Origin: CAUPWF01 sp964369755
Lineage (GTDB): Bacteria > Bacillota > Clostridia > Lachnospirales > Lachnospiraceae
Reading direction: 5' to 3'
Assembly (NCBI GenBank): GCA_964369755.1
Contig: CAYJFY010000008.1
Location: 10,993 to 74,992, forward strand
DNA: 64,000 nt
Shown piece by piece: positions 34,883 to 44,381 of this stretch. How positions within the stretch are numbered: the stretch's first letter is position 1; the number at the start of each line of letters is the position of its first letter. A model generated the notes under the pieces. That model worked only from the letters and a program-made list of their open reading frames with translations. It did no database searches and was not told the origin of the DNA. The translations under genes were made by a program, and so were the position numbers.

Positions 34883-36434
34883 ATGAAATATAGACCACTT
34901 GCAATTGGAATAGATAATTTTGAAAAAATAATTAATCAAGGTTACTACTATGTGGATAAGAGTCTGCTTATAAAGCAACTATTAGACCATAAAGCAGAAG
35001 TGACTTTATTCACAAGACCTAGAAGATTCGGGAAGAGTATCTAGAACATATGGGGAAATACCCCGTGATTATGCTGAATTTTAAAGAGATGAAAAGAGAT
35101 AATTTTGATGCAGCATATCTTATGGCAAGGCAATGTATTTCAGCAGAATTCAATCGTCATGAACGGATGCTTAGCTTAGACTTATTTAGCGAGAAAGAGA
35201 TAGAAACATATAAAAGAATACAGAATGAGGCAGATGATATTGAATTATTTAAAGGCTCTGTTAAATTTTTATGCCAGTGCCTAGAAAAGGCATATGGGGA
35301 GAAAGTAATTGTACTTCTCGATGAGTATGATGTTCCACTTGAAAATGCTCATTTTCAGGGCTTTTATGAAGATATGATATCTTTTATAAGAGGGATGTTG
35401 TCTATGGCACTTAAAACAAATGATTTCCTAGCATTTGCAGTGATAACAGGTTGCCTGAGAATCAGTAAGGAAAGTATCTTCACAGGACTCAATAATCTTA
35501 AGATTGTATCCATAGAAAATAAAACATATGGAGAGTACTTTGGATTTACCAATGAGGAAGTAGAGGAGATGCTTCGATATTATGGGAAAGAAAGCCATAT
35601 AGAGCAAGTGAAAGATTGGTATAATGGTTATCTGTTTGGAGAGACAGAAGTTTACAATCCGTGGAGTGTAATCAGTCATATGGATGATATTATGGCATAC
35701 GATGAAGAATTACCAAAACCTTATTGGTCCAATACCAGTTCCAATAGTATCATAAAGGATTTATTAGAAAAGGCTTCAGTACAAACGAAAAGAGAACTAG
35801 AAGGCTTGATACAGGGAGTGACAATCAAAAAACCGATTCATGAAGATATTACCTATGAGGATATCTATGCAAGTAGCGACAATTTATGGAACTTCTTATA
35901 TTTCACAGGGTACTTAAAGAAGGTAAGTGAGCGGTCGGAGGGCAGGGGTATCTATCTTACAATGGAAATTCCAAATGAAGAGATTAAGTATATCTATGAA
36001 AGACAGATTATGGAGTGGGCAAGAGAAAAAATAGAACAGAGAAATCTGACAGCCTTACATGAAGCAGTTCTAAGTGGAGATGTGGAAACCATAGAAGAGG
36101 AGATTAACCAAGCATTGATGGAGACCATCAGCTATCATGATTATAGCGAATCCTACTATCATGGTTTTATCGGCGGAATGCTCATGGGCATAGAAGGATA
36201 TAGCGTGAATTCCAATATGGAACTTGGACTTGGGAGACCAGATCTGGTATTAGAACCTACGAATATCAATAAGATATCGATTATCTTGGAGTTCAAGGTA
36301 ACAAGAGAAGGTGCAAAGCTAAAACAATCGACAGAAGATGCATTGACCCAAATCAAAGAGAAGCAGTATGAGGAAGGTTATCATGCTTTGGGTTACGAGA
36401 ATACAATTGCCTATGGAGTTGTGGTGTATGGGAA
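34883..36434 (+). pseudogene. AAA-ATPase-like/PD-(D/E)XK gene, broken by internal deletion and loss of its stop
   Basis: A second copy of the family at 12533. The first 53 codons (MKYRPLAIGIDNFEKI to TRPRRFGKSI) end at TAG 35041. The body resumes in another frame at 35044-35050 with EHMGKYPVIMLNFKE. Compared with the intact copy about 30-35 codons directly after the P-loop are missing, which also shifts the frame. The rest is well kept: VIVLLDEYDVPLENA, VITGCLRISKESIFTGLNN, GRPDLVLEP, IILEFKV. The 3' end has also lost a normal stop; the frame runs on antisense through the YeiH gene to 36780. GGGGGCAAAGGGAG upstream is a good ribosome site. Confidence 0.85.
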
Positions 36435-37565
36435 TCAAACGATTCCCATACACCATTCTACTGTGATTGCAACAATAACTACGAGGGCAGAGATGATAAA
36501 CCCATGTAGCATAGGTGCGAATCCAGCACTTTTCATATCCCTTAAATTTGTATTTAGACCAATCGAAGCTAATGCAGCCACCATCATGAATTTACTACCT
36601 TCTTTGGCCATTAGTGAGATGCCTTCTGGTATAATTCCAAAGCTATTCACGATTGCAAGTCCTACGAAACCAACAATGAACCATGGGAAGATGGATAAAA
36701 AATTGATTTTACTTGTTGCTTTTTCTCGTCCCTTACGAGTAAGATTTTTAGGATTATTACCATTCATTTTATCTAATTGATTTACTTCATATTTCTCGGC
36801 TGTATTGTTTAGATGATCGATTGTTTGCATAGCTGTCACATGCTCTTTTTGTTTTATTCGGATATTAATATATGCAAAAACTAGCACGACAGGAATAATG
36901 GAAAGTGTACGAGTCAATTTCACCATGGTTGCAAAATCACCAGCAGCTTCGCTATAGGCATAACCAGCAGCCACAACGCTAGACGTATCGTTCACGGCAG
37001 TACCAGCCCATAACCCATAAGCCATATCATTTAATCCTAGAAGGGAACCCATAAAAGGAAAGGCTACAATCATAATCATGTCAAAAATAAAGGTGGCAGA
37101 CATCGCATATGCAATTTCACGATCTTCGGCATCGATAACAGGTGCAATCGCAGCAATCGCAGACCCTCCACAGATACCAGTTCCAGCTGATATTAAGTTA
37201 GAGAGTTTCCAGTTGAGGCCGAGTGCTTTTCCGATAAAATATCCCCCACCAAAACAGGTGAGTAAGGTAAAGAACATTACTGCCAATGAGAGTGAGCCGA
37301 CAGTCAGTATTGTTTGGATGCTAAGAGAAGCACCGAGCAATATAATTGCAAATTTTAGTATTTTCTTCGACGTGAACTTCAAGCCTTCCTTTAAGATGGA
37401 AGTATCAAAAAGCGTGTTAAGCATCATACCGATGAATAAAGCGATTACAGAGCCACCGATTAGGTGGATTGGAAGTAAACCCTCGATAAATTGTGCAGCG
37501 ACTGCAATTATAAGTGCTACAGCTACTCCTGGAATGATTTTTTTTGTTTTTTCAATAGCGTTCAT
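36435..37565 (-). CDS. YeiH-family putative sulfate exporter
   Basis: A 376-residue membrane protein of the YeiH/UPF0324 family, annotated as putative sulfate exporter; the true substrate is unproven. About ten hydrophobic segments occur. Family-typical parts are LIGGSVIALFIGMMLNTLF, LILLGASLSIQTILTVGSL-like residues, SAGTGICGGSAIAAIAPVI, AGTAVNDTSSVVAAGYAYS and ASIGLNTNLRDMK. The start is the ATG behind GAGGAAAATT. It is divergent from a LysR gene, the same layout as yeiH/yeiE of E. coli. Its 3' end lies within a 14-bp inverted repeat (36423-36454). Confidence 0.88.
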   Translation of the reverse strand: MNAIEKTKKIIPGVAVALIIAVAAQFIEGLLPIHLIGGSVIALFIGMMLNTLFDTSILKEGLKFTSKKILKFAIILLGASLSIQTILTVGSLSLAVMFFTLLTCFGGGYFIGKALGLNWKLSNLISAGTGICGGSAIAAIAPVIDAEDREIAYAMSATFIFDMIMIVAFPFMGSLLGLNDMAYGLWAGTAVNDTSSVVAAGYAYSEAAGDFATMVKLTRTLSIIPVVLVFAYINIRIKQKEHVTAMQTIDHLNNTAEKYEVNQLDKMNGNNPKNLTRKGREKATSKINFLSIFPWFIVGFVGLAIVNSFGIIPEGISLMAKEGSKFMMVAALASIGLNTNLRDMKSAGFAPMLHGFIISALVVIVAITVEWCMGIV

Positions 37566-37636
37566 AATTTTCCTCTTTTCCTTTATGTTTTTCTCAACAT
37601 AGTTGATTTTATACCAAAACAATGATAAAGTAAAAT

Positions 37637-37654
37637 AATTAAATATGATTAATT
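37637..37654. promoter_or_regulatory. Candidate LysR binding site between divergent genes
   Basis: AATTAA-N6-TTAATT perfect inverted repeat in the 119-base gap between the YeiH and LysR genes; it fits the T-N11-A pattern of LysR boxes. Confidence 0.5.
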
Positions 37655-37684
37655 GATAAAAATTATTTATTGAATGGAGAAGAG

Positions 37685-38557
37685 ATGATTGATAACAGAA
37701 TTTATACTTTTTTAGAGCTATGTAATGTGATGAATTATCACAAGACGGCAGAGAATCTGAACATGACGCAACCAGCAGTGACCCAACATATTAAGTATCT
37801 AGAAAATTTATACGAGTGTAAGTTATTTGATTATTCCAATAAGAAGTTAAGCATCACTAAGAAGGGAGTGGAGTTAGAGGGGTATGCACGTACGATTGTA
37901 TCTTTAAATAAAACAGCACATAAAGAACTGGGTAAAAAAAATAAAATAGCAATCAATATAGGAGCTACGAAGACCATTGGAGAGTATATATTAGATGAAG
38001 TGTTGCCCGAGTTGATGCTAGATACGAGATATGAGATTCGTGTGATTGTGGATAATACAGAACGATTATTAGAGAGACTGAATCACTTTGATTTAGATGT
38101 ATTATTGCTTGAAGGTTATGTAGAGAAAGAGAAATATCATTGTGAAAATATAAGAATAGCAGAACTTGTAGGAATATGTTCAGCCAATCATTCTTTTGCA
38201 GGAAAAGAGGTCAGCTTAGAGGAAATTCTAAACCAACCAGTTGTGCTAAGAGAACAGGGGTCAGGAACACGAAATGTATTAGAGAATTACCTATATAATC
38301 AAGGATATAGTATAGAAGCTTTTGAAACAAAGTCTATTCTTAGTAGCAATCGATTGATTGAAGGTGTAGTGGAGACGGGGGCTGCAATATCTTTTGTATA
38401 TGATGTGATTCCAAAGAAAAATGAAAAACTAGCCACATTCGAGATGAGGGAAGATCAAATCCTCCATGAATTCAATTATGTATTTTTGAATGAAGAAGTG
38501 GCAAGGAGAGTAATTTCATTGATAGAAAATCAAAATCGGCACTTTTGTACGATATAA
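37685..38557 (+). CDS. LysR-family transcriptional regulator (YeiE-like position)
   Basis: A 290-residue LysR protein. The N-terminal winged helix is IYTFLELCNVMNYHKTAENL followed by NMTQPAVTQHIKYLE. The effector domain contains LREQGSGTRNVLENYL, the typical anion/cofactor loop of the CysB/CysL/YeiE subgroup. It probably controls the divergent YeiH exporter. Start at the ATG behind GGAGAAG. The last codons (HFCTI, stop) lie in a sequence repeated at 44297-44318, so the C-terminus may have been altered by a repeat element. Confidence 0.88.
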   Translation: MIDNRIYTFLELCNVMNYHKTAENLNMTQPAVTQHIKYLENLYECKLFDYSNKKLSITKKGVELEGYARTIVSLNKTAHKELGKKNKIAINIGATKTIGEYILDEVLPELMLDTRYEIRVIVDNTERLLERLNHFDLDVLLLEGYVEKEKYHCENIRIAELVGICSANHSFAGKEVSLEEILNQPVVLREQGSGTRNVLENYLYNQGYSIEAFETKSILSSNRLIEGVVETGAAISFVYDVIPKKNEKLATFEMREDQILHEFNYVFLNEEVARRVISLIENQNRHFCTI

Positions 38558-38618
38558 TTTTCTCTCGTTTATGTTAAAATTCGATAAAACATAGATGGTC
38601 AAAAGAGAGGAGAAGCGT

Positions 38619-39200
38619 ATGAAAAAATTAATTGCATTACTTATGTCACTAACATTATGTATCTTCATGTTCGCTGCTTGTGCCCAGGAAGAGCCAGTAG
38701 AAGAGACTGCCACAGAAACTGAAGTATCAGAGGAGGAAGAAGAACCTGTAGAACCGGAAGTCGTATTGAATCCACATGAATCTAATGGATTCACCTTTTT
38801 ACTTCCAGAGGATTTCGGTCCATTCGAGAATGTTATGACCACAACAAATAAAACAGAGAGTACAGAATTCTATCTATCTACAGTTGAAGTAACTGGACCG
38901 TTTGAGGTGAATTGGGGAGTGGAAGCGATTACAGAGGAGGTGTTCTACGATAGAGAGTCTCCGCATTCTGAGGATTTAACCATCTTAGAATTTGATAATA
39001 CAGGTACTTTCACAGGTTATCCAGCAGTATTTGCACATTATACTTATGTGAGAAATGACATAGAAACAGAACATTATTTTTATGAAATATTTATGGATGA
39101 TGGAACGGCGTATAAGCTTACATTTACATTTAACCCGTTAGATGAGTCGTTGCTTCAGATGAATATTGAGGATGTAATTGCAGGTGTCACGAAAAATTAA
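38619..39200 (+). CDS. Hypothetical lipoprotein
   Basis: A 193-residue putative lipoprotein not assigned to a family. The signal peptide ends in the lipobox FAAC at about residue 20. A Glu-rich linker (residues 21-45, many EE pairs) follows, then a globular domain with NGFTFLLPEDFGPFENVM and FTGYPAVFAHYTYV that looks beta-rich, reminiscent of PsbP/Mog1-like folds (low certainty). GAGAGGAGAAGCGT precedes the ATG. It is followed by a strong terminator, so it is a single-gene unit at the edge of the zinc-ribbon/kinase cluster. Confidence 0.75.
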   Translation: MKKLIALLMSLTLCIFMFAACAQEEPVEETATETEVSEEEEEPVEPEVVLNPHESNGFTFLLPEDFGPFENVMTTTNKTESTEFYLSTVEVTGPFEVNWGVEAITEEVFYDRESPHSEDLTILEFDNTGTFTGYPAVFAHYTYVRNDIETEHYFYEIFMDDGTAYKLTFTFNPLDESLLQMNIEDVIAGVTKN

Positions 39201-39218
39201 ATATATGGCATCACTTTT

Positions 39219-39261
39219 AAAAAAGTGTGTGGCTAATCATACCTTAGCCATACACTTTTTT
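39219..39261 (+). terminator. Rho-independent terminator
   Basis: 17-bp stem AAAAAAGTGTGTGGCTA/TAGCCATACACTTTTTT (one G-U pair) with a 9-base loop, after the lipoprotein gene. Confidence 0.9.
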
Positions 39262-39303
39262 GGTAAATGCGAAGCACATCCCTCTTGAGAAAGGAGATTA
39301 AGT

Positions 39304-40515
39304 ATGAGAACAAGTGCGAACTATAAATGTAAAAATTGTGGCGGTAATATTCACTTTGAACCAGAGAGTCAGTTGCTTGTATGCGAAAGTTGTGAGAGTA
39401 CTTTTACAGAACTAGAACTAGGACATACAGAGAATGTGGAAGGAGAGAAACAAGAATATAATAGCTATGAATGTGCTTCTTGTGGAGCTGAGTTGGTTAC
39501 AGATAAAAACACGATAGCTACCAGTTGTGTATATTGTAAGAGTCCCATTGTTATAAGTGATAGAATTGGAACCTATTCAAGTCCGGATTATGTATTACCT
39601 TTTTTAATTGATAAAAAGGCTGCGATAGAGGAATTTAAGAAGTTTTGTAAAAAAGAGCGAAAAGCACCTCGGGCAATTAGAGCGAAAAGTACACTAGATA
39701 ATATGGAGAGTGTTTATGTCCCTTCTTGGATTGTTAGTGGGGCACCAGAAGGGAAAATAGTTCACGAATGTTTGAAAAAAAATGCGGCAAAATCTGGAGG
39801 AAATCCAATCGATTATGTGTATGACGTGGAAACAATGGGAAGTGCAAGGTTTGATAAGATTCCCGTGAATGCAAATAATAATGTCAATGAAGTATTTATC
39901 GAATCGGTTGAACCATTTGACTATAGCAAAATGGTACCCTTCGATCGCAAATATATCATCGGGCACTTTGCCGATCGAACTGATATGCAGTGGGAGAAGT
40001 GCTTTTGTCAGGTGAAGCAAAGAGTAGAAGGAACAATGGCTTCGCAGTTTGAAGTCGATATGAAAGAATATAAGGAGATAAAATTCAAAGAAGCGGATAT
40101 GCAGTATAGAGATCTCGAGAAACAGAATACACTTTTACCGGTATGGTTTCTAGATTTCAAATACAAGGGAGAACGGTATTGTTTTACCATTAATGGTCAA
40201 ACAGGAAAAGTTGCAGGGGTTTTGCCGATGAGTAACATGGTGCATCTACTATTTCATATACTCTATACAACAGTGCTAACTGTGTCAATGGGCTTGGTTG
40301 GTTTATTAGGAGGACCGCTTCTTTCAATAGGTTTTGCAGTTGGAGCACTTGTTTTCTCGATTAAAAGTAAGGTGGGATTGGGCAAGAAAATTCGTCATGT
40401 CAAGCATGAAGAGAATGCGAATCAGTATATGAAGTTAAGTAGCATACAGGTTCTGAATAGAGATAGGAAGAAAATTCGAGAGAATATTCGTTATATAGGT
40501 GTTGAAGGAGAATAA
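39304..40515 (+). CDS. Zinc-ribbon membrane protein (YdjG-like)
   Basis: A 403-residue protein. Two TFIIB-like zinc ribbons fill the first 85 residues: YKCKNCGGNIHF with LVCESCES, and YECASCGAEL with TSCVYCKSP. A soluble domain to about residue 305 has VLPFLIDKKAAIEEFKKFC and LPVWFLDFKYKGERYCF, close to a clostridial family annotated as TFIIB-type zinc-ribbon protein. A pair of membrane helices follows (about 312-355), then a basic cytoplasmic tail. The layout resembles B. subtilis YdjG, part of a PspA-associated envelope stress operon; that likeness is by architecture. AAAGGAG lies upstream. Confidence 0.78.
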   Translation: MRTSANYKCKNCGGNIHFEPESQLLVCESCESTFTELELGHTENVEGEKQEYNSYECASCGAELVTDKNTIATSCVYCKSPIVISDRIGTYSSPDYVLPFLIDKKAAIEEFKKFCKKERKAPRAIRAKSTLDNMESVYVPSWIVSGAPEGKIVHECLKKNAAKSGGNPIDYVYDVETMGSARFDKIPVNANNNVNEVFIESVEPFDYSKMVPFDRKYIIGHFADRTDMQWEKCFCQVKQRVEGTMASQFEVDMKEYKEIKFKEADMQYRDLEKQNTLLPVWFLDFKYKGERYCFTINGQTGKVAGVLPMSNMVHLLFHILYTTVLTVSMGLVGLLGGPLLSIGFAVGALVFSIKSKVGLGKKIRHVKHEENANQYMKLSSIQVLNRDRKKIRENIRYIGVEGE

Positions 40516-40528
40516 AATATAGTGCGCA

Positions 40529-40557
40529 TTGACTTTTGTTGTGTGAAAATTTATAAT
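40529..40557 (+). promoter_or_regulatory. Predicted promoter of the two-component operon
   Basis: TTGACT at 40529-40534 and TATAAT at 40552-40557, spacer 17 bases, 30 bases before the sensor gene. Confidence 0.6.
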
Positions 40558-40586
40558 TATGGTAATAAAAAACTGATTAGGAGGAA

Positions 40587-42278
40587 GTGGAGATTAAGAC
40601 AAGAAGCAAAACAATATTACAAATTAGTATCTTCATAGTCCTTCTAATTCTAGGTGAAGTATTGGAGTGGATCACGTATGTATATACAACCAATTTTTTT
40701 CTAAACAAGATAGCGTATTGTTTGTCGATAGGAATTTATATTGGGATATTCGCCTACTGGATTATTAGCATTTATAATCGAATCATGGAGAGGCATATTC
40801 GTACTTATCTGATGCTGATTGGTGCCAATATGATTTTTTGGATTACGATTCGTGCGATTAAATGGAGTGCCTTTCGATATGCAATCCTCGAAGACCGAAT
40901 GTTATGGTACATGTACTATATACCAATGCTATTGCTTCCTATGCTATTTCTATTCACAACCCTATCCGTTGGCACAGACGAAGACTATCGACCGAATAAG
41001 AAGTGGAGCTTACTCTGGATACCAACAGTATCATTGTTTGTCATGGTACTAACGAATGATGTACACGGTTTTGTATTTCAACTTGATAAAACGGTACATG
41101 CATATGCGCGAGACTATAGTCATGGGATTGGATATTACATGGTCTTGGTCTATATATTAGGGGTGATTATTTTTTCACTTGGGATGATCATTCGAAAATT
41201 CAGTATATCGGCACAAGCGAGAAAGGCATCTAGATTGCCAGTTGCTGTTGTATTATGTGTAATTATTTATAATGTTGCATATATCATAAAGCCCAATTAT
41301 GGAATCGGATTTTATTTGGATTTAACAGTATTTACCTGTGTCATGGTTATAGCGTTTTTAGAAGCTTGTATTCATACTGGCTTGATACAATCTAACATGG
41401 GATATGGCGAGTTCTTTATTATGGCAGATATCAGAGCACAAATCTTAGATGAGGGGGGAGATGTTGTTTATATCTCGGAAAATGCACTGCCACTTACGAG
41501 GGAGAGTTTTGAATTACTAAAAGAGAAAAAAACACTTCCGTTGAATCGGAATACTATCATGAATATGGAATCCATTCATGGTGGATATGTGTCATGGAAT
41601 AGCGATGTGTCTCAGATACATGAAATGATAAAACAGCTGAAAATATTAAATGAAAAATTATACAAAGAAGTGGATATCTTAACACTTGAGAATGAGCAAA
41701 AGAGTGAGAATACAAGACTGAAAAAATTAAATGACCTTCATAATATCATGGTGAGAGAAGTATTGCCCTTCGGAGAAAAGATAAAATCAGAAATTCAAGC
41801 AAAATCGGAAGCGGGGGTTGAGGAAATCAATCGACTGCTGTTTGAGACCTGTATGACATCTACATATATCAAGCGTAAGGTAAATCTGATTCTAACAGAG
41901 CAAACAGAAAAATGTATTTCTACTGATGAGATGCACCGCGCGTTTTTAGAGTCCTTCCAACTGCTACGAATCTACGGCAGATTCTGTCAGATTAACATAA
42001 CCGAGGACTATGATATGAGTTTGGATGTTGCAATGCTTTGTCATGATCTGTATCAGAACATCCTTGAAAAAATGAATTATGAGTTTGACATCATTTACAT
42101 CAATTATAATCAAAGAGAAAAGGATCTGGTTTTTTCTATAGAACTTGCCACCGAGATGAAAATAAATTTGCGAGAGTTTGAGGAGTTTGAATGCGAGAAA
42201 TTGCGAAGTCTTAATGGGAGGATGAAAAATCATTTGGAGGATGAAGGATATTATTTTTCATTGGTCATTCCAAAATGA
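40587..42278 (+). CDS. 7TM sensor with degenerate histidine-kinase domain
   Basis: A 563-residue protein. The first 265 residues hold eight or so membrane helices of the 7TM histidine-kinase sensor type. A PAS-like region (270-345) and a coiled coil (345-385) follow. The dimerisation helix has NDLHNIMVREVL (His385, but HN instead of HD/HE). The ATPase part aligns with the next protein but has lost the catalytic residues: CHDLYQN replaces CVNEMLKN, and neither glycine box remains. So it looks like a pseudokinase sensor. Start is uncertain: GTG lies only 2 bases after AGGAGG, and ATT 6 bases later would have better spacing. Confidence 0.82.
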   Translation: MEIKTRSKTILQISIFIVLLILGEVLEWITYVYTTNFFLNKIAYCLSIGIYIGIFAYWIISIYNRIMERHIRTYLMLIGANMIFWITIRAIKWSAFRYAILEDRMLWYMYYIPMLLLPMLFLFTTLSVGTDEDYRPNKKWSLLWIPTVSLFVMVLTNDVHGFVFQLDKTVHAYARDYSHGIGYYMVLVYILGVIIFSLGMIIRKFSISAQARKASRLPVAVVLCVIIYNVAYIIKPNYGIGFYLDLTVFTCVMVIAFLEACIHTGLIQSNMGYGEFFIMADIRAQILDEGGDVVYISENALPLTRESFELLKEKKTLPLNRNTIMNMESIHGGYVSWNSDVSQIHEMIKQLKILNEKLYKEVDILTLENEQKSENTRLKKLNDLHNIMVREVLPFGEKIKSEIQAKSEAGVEEINRLLFETCMTSTYIKRKVNLILTEQTEKCISTDEMHRAFLESFQLLRIYGRFCQINITEDYDMSLDVAMLCHDLYQNILEKMNYEFDIIYINYNQREKDLVFSIELATEMKINLREFEEFECEKLRSLNGRMKNHLEDEGYYFSLVIPK

Positions 42279-42301
42279 TACCAGATGAAAGGGGGATGGG
42301 T

Positions 42302-43609
42302 ATGAGTTTTTTGTCTTTAAATGCAACAGCACAAGGATATGTTGCAGCGCTTATGATGCTCAATTTTATTGTGTTGCTCGTTGCTTTTATTGCAGAGCTG
42401 ATGACCAAGTGTCATATCGTGAAACGGATCACTTTATTTCTGTGTATGATCATATCAATCCTATGTTTTTCAGCATTTGTGGAACGAATATATTTTGAGA
42501 ATGCAGAAAGTGATACTGAACTTTGGGAGGTTGTTAAATTTGTGGATGCAGTACCCGTATTCATTTATGTTATAGGGGGCATTGCGATGCTTACATATGC
42601 AGTATATGCAATCGGTAGCACATTTCAAAATAACCGAAATACCATCAATCGTTTTTCGGTAAAGGAGGCAATTGAAAATCTTCCCTCAGGGATTGCTTTT
42701 ATGTCAAAAGACAGGGAACTATGTCTGGCGAATCATGTAATGAATGGGCTTAGCAAGGAGATTACAGGGAAACCGTTGCATAGCGGGAGAAAATTTTGGG
42801 AAGATATCTTGGCCATGAAAAACGAGGATACATGTGTTTTGAAGAGTGAAGAACCTGCATATGCATTACCGACAGGAGAAATATGGCAGTTCTCAAAAAC
42901 AACTTGTACTTGGAATGGGGAGAGTTATGATGAAGTCAAGGCTACGGATATTACACAGCTCTATAAATTAAGGGAAAATACGCGAAATATAAATGAAAAA
43001 CTATCCAAACAGCAGCAGAGACTGAAGGAATTGACGGATAGGATTGAAGAAAATATGGAAGAACAAGTTGCTGTGAATATGAAGGTGAATTTTCATGACA
43101 ACTTTGGGAATTTACTTACCCTTACGAAAAAAACATTAAGGGAGGCACCCGATATAGATGAATCCAGAACTTTGATTCGGTACTGGGAAGATCTGACCGA
43201 CATGATTTATGAATTATCCAGTGATGAAAAGCATAAATTGACATTAGAACAAATCAAGCTCTTTGGGAATAAGCTAGGTTTAGAGCTGCAGATAGAGGGC
43301 GAATTACCGATGTGGGAAGAACACAAAATGGTGATTTTGCTCTGTGTGAATGAAATGCTGAAAAATACATATCGATATGCGAGTGCAGATAAACTTGTGG
43401 TTCAAATGAATGAAACAGTTGATGAAATTCTTGTAAGAATATATAATGATGATAAGAATCCTCCACGAGAGATGAAAGAAGGGGGAGGACTCAGCGGTCT
43501 TCGCCAAAGAATTGAGCGAGCTGGTGGAGAAATGAAATTATTGTGTGAATCGGGTGTGACAATGCTGGTAAAACTTTACAAGGAAAAGGATGGAGATACT
43601 TATGTATAA
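42302..43609 (+). CDS. Sensor histidine kinase (LytS/NarX-like catalytic type)
   Basis: A 435-residue membrane kinase. Three N-terminal hydrophobic segments (about 8-30, 38-58, 80-105) are followed by a PAS-like domain (LPSGIAFMSKDRELCLANHV) and a coiled coil. The phosphoacceptor is His265 in NFHDNFGNLL. The ATPase domain is intact: N-box with Asn350 in VNEMLKNTYRYA, NDDKNPP and the glycine box EGGGLSGLRQRIE. It should phosphorylate the response regulator encoded next. AAAGGGGG before the chosen ATG; an upstream ATG at 42275 overlaps the stop of the previous gene. Probably acts with the 7TM pseudokinase. Confidence 0.85.
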   Translation: MSFLSLNATAQGYVAALMMLNFIVLLVAFIAELMTKCHIVKRITLFLCMIISILCFSAFVERIYFENAESDTELWEVVKFVDAVPVFIYVIGGIAMLTYAVYAIGSTFQNNRNTINRFSVKEAIENLPSGIAFMSKDRELCLANHVMNGLSKEITGKPLHSGRKFWEDILAMKNEDTCVLKSEEPAYALPTGEIWQFSKTTCTWNGESYDEVKATDITQLYKLRENTRNINEKLSKQQQRLKELTDRIEENMEEQVAVNMKVNFHDNFGNLLTLTKKTLREAPDIDESRTLIRYWEDLTDMIYELSSDEKHKLTLEQIKLFGNKLGLELQIEGELPMWEEHKMVILLCVNEMLKNTYRYASADKLVVQMNETVDEILVRIYNDDKNPPREMKEGGGLSGLRQRIERAGGEMKLLCESGVTMLVKLYKEKDGDTYV

Positions 43610-44234
43610 GGTGATAATTGCGGATGATCAGAGTAGTTCTCAAGGGCTTATGAAGTATGCCATATCAAGAGGCGATGACAGATATATCTTAACGAAGACT
43701 TTTTTTGATGCAGATAAAGTGCTATATGAATTAAGGTATGAGCAAGTAGATTTGATTTTGATGGATATCTATACAGCAGGGAAGGAAAATGGAATTACAG
43801 TCGCAGGTAAGATAAAGAAACTCTATCCGAACATAAAGATTATTATCTTGACCTTTGTGTTGCAAAAGAGGCATATCGAAGAGGCAAGAGCGATCGGTTG
43901 TGAAGCATTTTGGTATAAAGATCACGCAGATTTAGATTTGCTGGAGGTAATGGATAAGGTTATGAATGGAGAAATCTACTATCCACAATCACAACCAGTC
44001 GTGGCCATCGGTATGGCAAAAACATCTGATTTTACAAAAAAAGAATTGGAGATACTTCAGGCAAAAGTAAATGGATATTCGAGTGACGAAATTTGTGATA
44101 TGCTAGAAATCAAATTGAGAACGCTAAATACGCATATCAGTAACATTAAAAATAAAACAGGCTATCATAGTTTGTTGAAATTAGTTGCAGATGTGTCCGC
44201 GAAGAAATTTATCATCACCGACGAAACAATGTAA
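43602..44234 (+). CDS. LuxR/NarL-type response regulator
   Basis: A 210-residue regulator. The receiver domain has the acidic pair in VIIADDQ, the phosphoacceptor Asp55 in LILMDIY, Thr in IILTF and Lys in WYKDH. The C-terminal helix-turn-helix is FTKKELEILQAKVNGYSSDE followed by CDMLEIKLRTLNTHISNI. The start overlaps the end of the kinase gene by 8 bases and follows GGAG, so the pair is cotranslated. Its targets are unknown; the downstream zinc-ribbon/SPFH genes are candidates (inference). Confidence 0.92.
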   Translation: MYKVIIADDQSSSQGLMKYAISRGDDRYILTKTFFDADKVLYELRYEQVDLILMDIYTAGKENGITVAGKIKKLYPNIKIIILTFVLQKRHIEEARAIGCEAFWYKDHADLDLLEVMDKVMNGEIYYPQSQPVVAIGMAKTSDFTKKELEILQAKVNGYSSDEICDMLEIKLRTLNTHISNIKNKTGYHSLLKLVADVSAKKFIITDETM

Positions 44235-44244
44235 CACCTAAAAT

Positions 44245-44324
44245 AAAATATATCGTACAGTTGTGTAATGGATAAGAATCTGAAAATTCTTAGAAATCAG
44301 CACTTTTGTACGATATATTTTTTT
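44245..44324 (+). terminator. Long-armed inverted repeat ending in a T-run
   Basis: Perfect 15-bp arms AAAATATATCGTACA (44245-44259) and TGTACGATATATTTT (44307-44321) enclose 47 bases, and the right arm runs into T-rich sequence. It probably ends the two-component operon. The right arm region matches a stretch at the end of the LysR gene (38538-38556), so it is also a repeat. Confidence 0.6.
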
Positions 44325-44381
44325 GTTTGTATTGATACAATCGTATAAAACGTAGCTGCTTTAAGAAAAGGAGGTGGCCAG

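Noticed and set aside
36423..36454. 14-bp inverted repeat as a terminator between the broken ATPase gene and YeiH
   Set aside because: Neither side carries a T-run and one arm encodes the end of YeiH; it may only be a chance or remnant structure.
36435..36780. Extension of the second AAA-ATPase-like reading frame to 36780
   Set aside because: It runs antisense through the YeiH gene and has no similarity to the family C-terminus; kept only as evidence for a lost stop codon.
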